Assembly (NCBI GenBank): GCA_029990175.1
Contig: JARKIP010000017.1
Location: 29,561,001-29,625,000, forward strand
Reading direction: 5' to 3'
Length of the DNA stretch: 64,000 nucleotides
Source: Petunia secreta
Taxonomy: Eukaryota > Streptophyta > Magnoliopsida > Solanales > Solanaceae
The notes under the pieces were generated by a model that did no database searches, was not told the origin of the DNA, and saw nothing but the letters and a program-made list of their open reading frames with translations. A program made the translations under genes and the position numbers. Positions 56,783 to 64,000 of the stretch are shown here, piece by piece (positions within the stretch are counted from its first letter, which is position 1; each line of letters starts with the position of its first letter).

Positions 56783-57012
56783 ATATGTACTTCCCGGCAG
56801 ACGATAACGGTCCTGTGTCGCTGAAGGATTATTTTTGCATTATTATTGTATATACTTCCTAGTAGTCGACGAGGGTCGCGCGCCGGTGAAGGGTTCATAC
56901 TGCACATACTTCTCGGCAGTTGATTATGGTCTCACGCTAATGAAGGGCTATTATTGCACATATCTCTTGGTAGACGATGAGGGCCCCGTGCCGGAGATAG
57001 GTGTAGGGCACA
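56783..57012. repeat. Degenerate tandem repeat, period about 52-66 bases
   Basis: Four diverged copies with the order TACTTCCCGGCAGACGA, GAGGGTC(C), CGGTGAAGGG and TATTGCACA. Left edges lie near 56789, 56855, 56909 and 56961. Confidence 0.7.
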
Positions 57013-58258
57013 TGTAACACGACCCGGAATCCAGTTAGGTCGTGCGGGCACCCGGCATCCTCCCCTAGACCCGCCGGGCGAACCCTTACCAATTAAATTA
57101 GGAAAATAAATATAACAATTCGTAAATAAGAACAAGACTTTAAAAAAAAAAACACAACCATACTGTTACCTATAAGCTGTACAAAAGAAATTACGGCTGA
57201 ATACCCAACATACTAGGTTTAGGGCTATCCAGACTAGACATCTAAGAGTACAAAAGAAGACAGATACCTCCTGAAGGGAGCAAAATGAAACTGAAATAAT
57301 AAACAATAAACTGGTGGCCATCTGGAATAAAAGCTGGCTCACCCTGACAGCTGAAGTCGTCTTCGCTCCTTCACAAGGTGGCGAACTCGATTCTGGAGCA
57401 AACCTGCCGAAACGAAATAGATAGACAAGGAACAAACAACAAACAAGGGTGAGTCAAAAGGACTCAATAAGTGGGGCAGACTAGCCACCTCAAAGAATAG
57501 GATAGCTAGCCAGGGAGAAAAGAAACAGATAGACCAAATTTATTTTATTTAAATTATAAAAAGACAGAGCCAGATAACAACCAGAAACACGTAAGAAACT
57601 GATACACTCAACCAAGGATGCGAGCCAGAAACATATCAACAAATAAGCAATGCACATATAAGCAGAACAGTAGTCATGTACCGCAAGTCTACCCAATGGT
57701 ATGAATTGAGACGAAATGAAATGAAGTGAGATGAAATGAAATGAAATGAAATATGATGCAAAGGGTCACATGTGCCCGTAATCCTATCCCGAAGCGGAAT
57801 ACTCCTGCAGTCGAGGGGAATCCAATCTGATAATCAACTGGAGCGAAATACTCCTGCTCCTGGAGCGGAATACTCCTGCACCCGATATAATGTAAAGCTG
57901 AGGCGGAATACTCCTGCACTCAGTATCTGACATATGAGTGGAATACTCCTGCTCATGGGCGGAATACTCCTGCACCCGATATGATATGCAATGTAATGTA
58001 TATGAATGCAATATGATGCAATAATAACACTTCACCGGCGCGGGACTCTCATCGACAGCCGGGAAGTAGATGCCAACTTACAGCCAGAGTACAATGCTCA
58101 GATCCTCAATGCAATACCAACAACAGGACATAACAGATAATATATGATGTAAATCATAGGCTAAAGCATAATGAGTACGCCTATCGGCAGCTACACACGT
58201 AAGGAACACGTGGTAGAAGATCCACGAGGCCAGGTGCCTCCAAAGAAATGGATATAAA
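57013..58258. repeat. LTR-like block beginning TGTAACACGACCCGG, cut by element G
   Basis: The start TGTAACACGACCCGGAATCC resembles gypsy LTR starts (compare TGTCACGACCCAG of F). No TATA box, partner or TSD was found. Element G begins at 58259, so the right end may be missing. Confidence 0.4.
57793..57977. repeat. Six copies of a CGGAATACTCCTGC motif
   Basis: The 14-mer recurs at irregular spacing of about 18-50 bases, each time followed by short variable sequence (ACCCGATA, TCCTGG, ACTCAG). Two copies differ by one base. Confidence 0.85.
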
Positions 58259-58591
58259 TGTTGAACCCCAAAAATTACCCCGAAAAGGATAAATTTCGGA
58301 ATATCGACAGGATGGACTAACTCTTTTGGAGTTTTTGGAGTCGCCACCCAATTTAAGGAAAACAGGGAACCAAATTAGCAAATGCGTGCAAAAACTCCAT
58401 TTTTATAAAAGACGGTCTTTCTTTCAGAGATTCTAAAGGTAAGATGTTTTATTAATTTCGAAAGAAGGTTTTTATGGCACTTCCAAAATTTTATAAAATA
58501 CGGTTAATCCGACAGGTTTCCAAATATTTACAAGTGCGCTTTTCTTTCGGAAAGAATTATTTGAATAATACTAATAATAATAATAATAATA

Positions 58592-58638
<47 letters not shown>

Positions 58639-60630
58639 TTAAATAAAAAGCTTATTTGCAAAATATATATTTTACCTGCACGCATTTGCTAAGATGGCCC
58701 CTATTTATAATAAATTAAATAACGACTTCACAATAAAGGGTAATGCACATAAAGTAAAGCAATATACCAAGCAATCAAATATTATTGATAAATAAAATAT
58801 TTTACACATTTATTTGCATAAATATCCAAGGAAAGTAATGCAAAGTTAAAGATAGAACCGGAAAATTGATCAACTCGCGGGAGCCTTGAATTTTCTAAAA
58901 TTCCTAAGTCTTATTTCTTGAACGCTTGAGCCCCAGTTCAATCCCAAATGCCTTCAATGCAATGGACTATCTCCATTCGTGAGTTAGCCAAACTCGTCCA
59001 TCAATTGTTCGTGCCAAAAATGTACCTCACAAAAAAAATGAAAATAAAATTGGATTAGTACGATAATAAGGTATAATAATTAATAAAATAAAATAACAAT
59101 AAGAAAGTAATAAAGTAATAATAATAATAATAAAAATAATTTATAATAGTAGTAATAAAATAATAATAATAGTAAAGGGGGTTGTTTTTTGCAAAATTTA
59201 GGCTCATGTTTGTATGGCGCGTCATGTAGAGGCTCGAGGTATTGGTACGGTTGCAAACATGGAGCCAGTCGTGTTGCCATGCCAGGTACCAAACCCACCA
59301 CTCTATCCGACTTGCTTTGCATTAAATTCATACATTCATCATCGCCTTTTGCTTTAGGGACACTGGAACGGGACGGTTCAAGTGTAGTATCATGTTCAAA
59401 TCGATCCCCAGGCCTCAATACGTGTATATGTATTTTTCATTGGCTAGTATAGTATCGGTTCAATATCAGTCCATAGCCTCAAAAATAAAATGTTTATAAT
59501 TATTTTTCTTTGCCTATCAATATTAGCATAGTACTTGTTCAAGTTAACATCAAAAGAACTTTATCAATTAGACAAAGCCAACAGTGCAAGCTATAGAAGA
59601 ACGATATCAATATTCGAACCAAAGTCCAAAATCAGTAATCAACAGCCACAAGAATCCTTCATAGCCTATTCAGAAACGAGATAACTTACACAAAGACCGT
59701 CTAAGGTTTCCCAAACAAAACCCAGCAGCAGAGTGAATCTGCAAATAAACTCAACGAAGGAATTAGTAGACAAAGTCGCAATTTTTGAAACAAACAACTA
59801 ATCAGTCAAACCAAAAATAATCAACATCGCTGGTCAAAGAGACAACTATCAGTGACCCAAACATTAAAAAAAGAGCAGCTATCGCGGTTACGATTTCCGG
59901 TGGGGCAGCGATGACAACCACCAAATACAGATAAGGAGGAGCGGTTGCCAGCTAACGAGCAGCGGCGCCGATGCGACTCCGATACACCCCTCATTAATCA
60001 AAGGAAAGAGCCCAGAAATCAGCGAGAATCAAAGAATTCAAACGGCGAGATAGATAGTAAGCCAACGGGACAAAATAACCAACGGGGAAGTAGGGAGCGA
60101 CCACCGGTGTTGGACTTCAGGCGAGCCCTCACAGCGTCGCTGCTACCACTCTCTTCCCACCCTCATTTTCGATCCACTGATGCCCTTCCCCGATCCCTCT
60201 TTGTTTTTCGGCAAAAACAGTGGGTGTGATGATGGGGTCTTGTGAGGGAGATGATTAGTGAGGGGGTTTTGAGTGTGGGGCATGAGGGAGATCAGTTGTG
60301 AGGAGGCTGATCGATTAATAAAAGGTGGGTGTAGGGTTTTTTGGGATAAGGGTATATATAGGTAGAGGGCTTTGCAAAGATAGGTTTAATTTTAAGGTTA
60401 AGAACAAAATTAGCCCTTTTAGGATAAATTGAATAGGTAGAATAGATTGCGCGAGTAGGACAAAATAGAGGTTGCATCTTTCATATTTGGCCTCTTTTCT
60501 TCAAAAATTAATGGGTTTCTCTTATTATTATTATTATTTTATTTTAATTTTTACTTCTAACCTTAATTATAAAATATTACAATAATTTAGTAATTTTAGG
60601 AAAATTTCGGGACAAAATTGGATGTTAACA
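58259..60630 (-). repeat. 3' LTR of element G (Tat/Ogre-like gypsy)
   Basis: 2,372 bases. In plus sense it starts TGTTGAACCCC and ends GATGTTAACA. Directly to the right is GCTGCCCCTCTTTACCC, which on the minus strand is the polypurine tract GGGTAAAGAGGGGCAGC followed by the LTR start TGTTAACATCC. It contains TAA-type microsatellites (58568-58636 and about 59060-59180). The partner LTR lies outside the window. Confidence 0.75.
58568..58636. repeat. (AAT)n microsatellite in the G LTR
   Basis: More than 20 AAT/TAA units with one interruption; translation of this run gives poly-Asn and is not a gene. Confidence 0.95.
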
Positions 60631-61448
60631 GCTGCCCCTCTTTACCCGAAAAGGATGAAAGAGTTTTCAGGGTAAAGAAAGTTGACGTGACAACCAATTT
60701 TGTCACGGTAAAGCCAAGACTCTGATTCCTGGGATCAAAATGCGAGGCTTATGGATATGGCCGAGCTCCGGTTTCCGAGTTGCCTACATATCTCGGGCTG
60801 AAAGAGAATCAGGCCATATGTAGTTCGACGCGATTTGAAAATCAAAGACGAGATAGTAACGACTACTCAAGCGCGGGAAAAGTGGCTTGTAATCACCCAA
60901 GTTATGAAGATGTGGTCGACGACACACCCATAAAGAGGGGTTTACACGGACATAGCTTCCACTGCATCTCGATAACTGAGCCATCTTGTCTTCAATCTCA
61001 AACCTCAGACTCTAGGGTTAACGAGAGACTTACCTCTAGAGTTGATGACTTTATGCGGGTGCGATTCTTCAGGTCTTCGTTGACGAGTCTAGCTCATACC
61101 AACGATTGCCCAGTTCACCTCTATGGAAAAAAAATCCATGTTATGCTCCAAACGCTGCTGCGGTGTTGCTAAAAATTCTGTAATAATCTCAACAACCGGT
61201 AAGCGTGGAACTGCTAATAAACTGTAATAATTGGAATAAGAAATAGATAAAGTAATAAAATTATAAATGCGGGTTGCGGTATCATCGATAAGTTCTTCAT
61301 TCGATCAACTGACAAGGTACTCCGCCCGGAGAACCTCTAAGCTGATCCTTATTCTGAAACAGTAAAGCAAGACAATAAGTAAAGCGAGAACGAATTGTAA
61401 AATGCAAGGTTTTATAAAATAAGTCGACTAACGGGACATAATGTCTCA

Positions 61449-61858
61449 AGTCGACTTGTCTATCTTTATCATGTACTTCAAATATAATATGCCAATATTG
61501 CGAGGCAACCGACATCGCGAAACACTCCGAAAGTGGTGCTTCAGCCGACTTGTCTTAGACTATCAATCTACTTTAAATATAAAATGCCAATATTGCAAGA
61601 CAACCGACATCGCAAAAACACTCCGAAAGTGGTGTTTCAGCCGACTTGTCTTAGACTATCAATCTACTTTAAATATAAAATGCCAATATTGCAAGACAAC
61701 CGACATCGCGAAAACACTCCGAAAGTGGTGTTTCAGCCGACTTGTCTTAGACTATCAATCTACTTTAAATATAAAATGCCAATATTGCAAGACAACCGAC
61801 ATCGCGAAAACACTCCAAAAGTGGTGTTTCAGCCGACTTGTCTTAGACTATCTATGCA
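61449..61858. repeat. Tandem array 1 of element G, 96-base unit
   Basis: Unit starts CCGACATCGC at 61509, 61604, 61700 and 61796, with a diverged partial copy to the left. The middle copies are nearly identical. Confidence 0.95.
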
Positions 61859-62070
61859 GGCTTCAACATAACGTTTATTTTGAAAGAAGAATCATAAAGA
61901 TAGAAAATGCCGCCTGTTCGGCAACAAACCATGATACGCATAATGCTTTTGATGAAGAGGCAGTTTACAACGCAATCTTGTATTATGTTTCAATTCCTTG
62001 ACAAAACAAATGAAACGTCTGGTCTTGAAGCATCCAGTGTCTCAATGCAACTTGAAAAAAACCTGCATAT

Positions 62071-62250
62071 CCTATTTGTGGGTTGAGAAACCCGAGATTT
62101 CCTATTTGTGGGTGAAAGGACCCGAGATATTCTATTTGTGGGTGGAAGGACCCGAGATATCCTATTTGTGGATGGAAGGACCCGAGATATCTTATTTGTG
62201 GGTGGAAGGACCCGACATATCCTATTTGTGGGTGGAAGAACCCAAGATGT
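62071..62250. repeat. Tandem array 2 of element G, 30-base unit
   Basis: Six copies of a unit starting CCTATTTGTGGGTGGAAGGA at exactly 30-base steps from 62071. Confidence 0.96.
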
Positions 62251-62496
62251 TCATCTATAAGACGAACTAAACAAACAAAATTAAAGTAAAGCAAAAGACA
62301 CAAAGCTCATTAAAGCAGGTACTTCTCCAAATTTAGCGATATCTGCAAATCACAACAATGAAATTTTAGTAAGTGCCTTCTTAAAGAGAAATAGATATGA
62401 AACGGATATGTTTAAAATTTATAAGAATTATAAGAGATAGAAATGCCGCCTTTCGGCTATAAATCATGATTGAGTCTACAGTGGGCTCCATAGCAA

Positions 62497-63060
62497 TAGC
62501 GTCCTTTGATTGTCTATGATAGGCTTCATAATAATGCCTCCAATTGCTTATGGTAGGCTTCAAATGATAATGATGTCTTCGCTTGCTCATGATAGACTTG
62601 ATAATAAGACCCCCAATTGCTTACGGTAGGATCAATAACAAAAGAGCCTTCAATTGCCTATGATAGGCTTCAGAATAAGGCCTCCAATTGCTTATGGTAG
62701 GCTTCAATGCTAATGAAGTCTTCGCTTTCTCACGATAGACTTGATAATAAAACTCCCGATTGCTTACGGTAGGATCAATAACAAAAGAGCTTTCAATTGC
62801 TTATGATAGGCTTCAGAATAATGCCTCCAATTGCTTATGGTAGGCTTCAATGCTAATGAAGTCTTCGCTTGCTCACGATAGACTTGATAATAAAACCCCA
62901 ATTGCTTACGGTAGGATCAATAACAAAAGAGCCTTCAATTGCTTATGATAGGCTTCAGAATAATGCCTCCAATTGCTTATGGTAGGCTTCAATGCTAATG
63001 CAGTCATCGCTTGCTCACGATAGACTCATAATAAGGCCCCCGATTGCTTACGGTAGGCAT
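62497..63060. repeat. Tandem array 3 of element G, about 143-base unit
   Basis: About four copies; AAAAGAGCCTTCAATTGC occurs at 62640, 62783 (one change) and 62925. Each unit contains internal variants of AATTGCTTATGGTAGG and TTGCTTACGGTAGG. Confidence 0.93.
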
Positions 63061-64000
63061 GACGTAATTTGTAAGTGCAAGCTGCAATATCTTTGATAAA
63101 TTGTCTTCCCATCCACTGGCGAAGCAATAAAGCAAATGCGAAGGCATATTGCAAAGCATTTTCAACAATCTTGACAGATCAACTGGCAAGCCGGTCGGGC
63201 ATGAAGCAAGGAGGGTCTTGGGGTTGATTGTCGAACAAATCAGCTGGTGAACCGGTCCGGCATGAAGCAAGGAAAGTCTCGGGACTGACCTGTTAACCTG
63301 AAAGTAAAACAAGACGTAATACAAAGGAAATGCGAAGGCATAATTTAAAGCAAGTGCGAAGCAATTCGAACAATCTTGACAAATCAACTGGCAAGCCGGT
63401 CGGGCATGAAGCAAGGAGGGTCTTGGGGTTGATTGTCGAACAAATCAGCTGGCGAACCGATCCGGCACGAAGCAAGGAGGGTCTCGGGACTGACCTGTTA
63501 ACCTGAAAGTAAAGCAAGTCATAATATAAAGCAAGTGCAAAGGCATAATTGAAAGTAAGTGCAACGCAATTTAGTGTGAAATGTAAAGCAACGCAAAAGC
63601 GATTTAGCGAATCAACAGGCGTGAAAGTCATACAAGAGAGAAGCCCCACCTGGTGGTCAACCTGAAAAACGTAAAGCAAGGCATTAATTTTAAAGCAAGT
63701 GCGACGACATAATTTTAAAGCAAGTACAAAGAAAAATAGTGTGGGAATGTAGATCAATGCAAGAGCCATTTGGCGAATCAATAGGCGAGATAGTCCAACA
63801 AAGGGAATCCTCGTAGACAATAGTCAACCTGAAAGAGTAAAGCAAGGCGTTAATTTTTAAAGCAAGTGTGAAGACATAATTCAAAGCAAGTGCAAAGCAA
63901 AGTAATGCTGAAATGTAGTCAGTGCGATAGCCATTGATAAATCAATTGACGAGACAATCCCGCAAGGATGGCCTTGTACGGATTATAACCTGAAATAAAA
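63061..64000. repeat. Tandem array 4 of element G, about 160-205-base unit
   Basis: AACCTGAAAGTAAARCAAG recurs near 63294 and 63499 and in diverged form near 63660, 63828 and 63989. The first two units share the phrase CAACTGGCAAGCCGGTCGGG. The array continues past the window end. Confidence 0.88.

Larger units (their letters stand above)
60631..64000 (-). mobile_element. Element G 3' UTR (internal region, runs off the window)
   Basis: On the minus strand this lies just upstream of the polypurine tract. No pol or gag coding is visible over 3.4 kb. Instead there are four different tandem arrays. Long 3' UTRs with variable tandem repeats are known for Ogre/Tat elements, which is the basis for the lineage guess. 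Confidence 0.6.

Noticed and set aside
57689..58035. Minus-strand ORFs repeating QEYSA/QEYFA
   Set aside because: Translation of the repeated 14-mer, in two frames at once; not a protein.
58474..58692. Poly-Asn ORF
   Set aside because: Translation of the (AAT)n microsatellite in the G LTR.
59945..60229. 94-codon Arg/Ser-rich ORF in the G LTR
   Set aside because: Lies inside LTR sequence, no similarity, composition explained by GC-rich LTR DNA.
61504..61860. Direct repeats considered as a CRISPR-like array
   Set aside because: Plant nuclear sequence; contiguous 96-base tandem units without unique spacers.
61441..62001. 186-codon ORF with 32-residue internal repeats, looking like a repeat protein
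   Set aside because: The 96-base DNA unit is divisible by three and lacks stops in two frames, so the ORFs come from the tandem array. No start context or similarity supports a protein.
61998..62303. ORFs on both strands with repeats such as YLWVEGPEI and GSFHPQIGYL
   Set aside because: Produced by the 30-base tandem array, whose unit is a multiple of three.

Overview
This is a plant nuclear window. It holds a spliced SHI/STYLISH-type zinc-finger transcription factor, a LINE, Ty3/gypsy chromoviruses, a Tat-type gypsy element and Stowaway, hAT, Mutator and TRIM-like repeats. The repeat types look like those of an asterid eudicot, most likely Solanaceae; that placement is inference from familiarity with the repeats, not a computed result. 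The only host gene I can support is the SHI/SRS gene at 279..2380 (minus, three exons). Almost everything to its right is transposon sequence, much of it nested.

Layout. 1-2.4 kb: SRS gene. 3.35-5.0 kb: a 5'-truncated LINE with target-site duplication. 5.2-6.2 kb: an older LINE reverse-transcriptase relic. 6.5-6.7 kb: a microsatellite fold-back. 9.4-17.6 kb: element A, a pol-less Tat/Retand-like gypsy element with a hAT MITE in its 5' LTR, a reverse-oriented TRIM in its gag region, and an intron-containing gene on the opposite strand. 18.35-19.7 kb: a Mutator-like element. 20.3-21.9 kb: Stowaway and other MITEs. 22.85-25.3 kb: element H, an LTR plus a retroelement-associated pseudogene. 26.0-32.4 kb: element B, a very young non-autonomous chromovirus. 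33.3-34.6 kb: element C, a fragment. 34.6-56.05 kb: element E, a second non-autonomous element, interrupted by element F (36.0-44.9 kb, Tekay-like gypsy) and by element D (48.05-55.3 kb, CRM-like gypsy with a palindromic 5' LTR). 57.0-58.3 kb: an LTR-like block with a repeated 14-mer. 58.26-64 kb: the 3' LTR and tandem-repeat-rich 3' UTR of element G, which runs off the window.

How the parts relate. D carries gag, protease, RT, RNase H and integrase. B carries a homologous gag and protease, but in place of RT-RNaseH-integrase it has a ~510-residue acidic Ser/Asp/Cys-rich module. E carries the same module (about half the residues identical in the best stretch) behind different LTRs. Because D inserted inside the module of E, and B shows the uninterrupted site, the window defines both the replacement breakpoints and the order of events. 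B and E also share a design in which a cluster of short GC-rich palindromes occurs once in U3 and once in the leader, with different sequences in the two families. These points, the antisense spliced gene of A and the palindromic LTR of D are the most interesting signals here.
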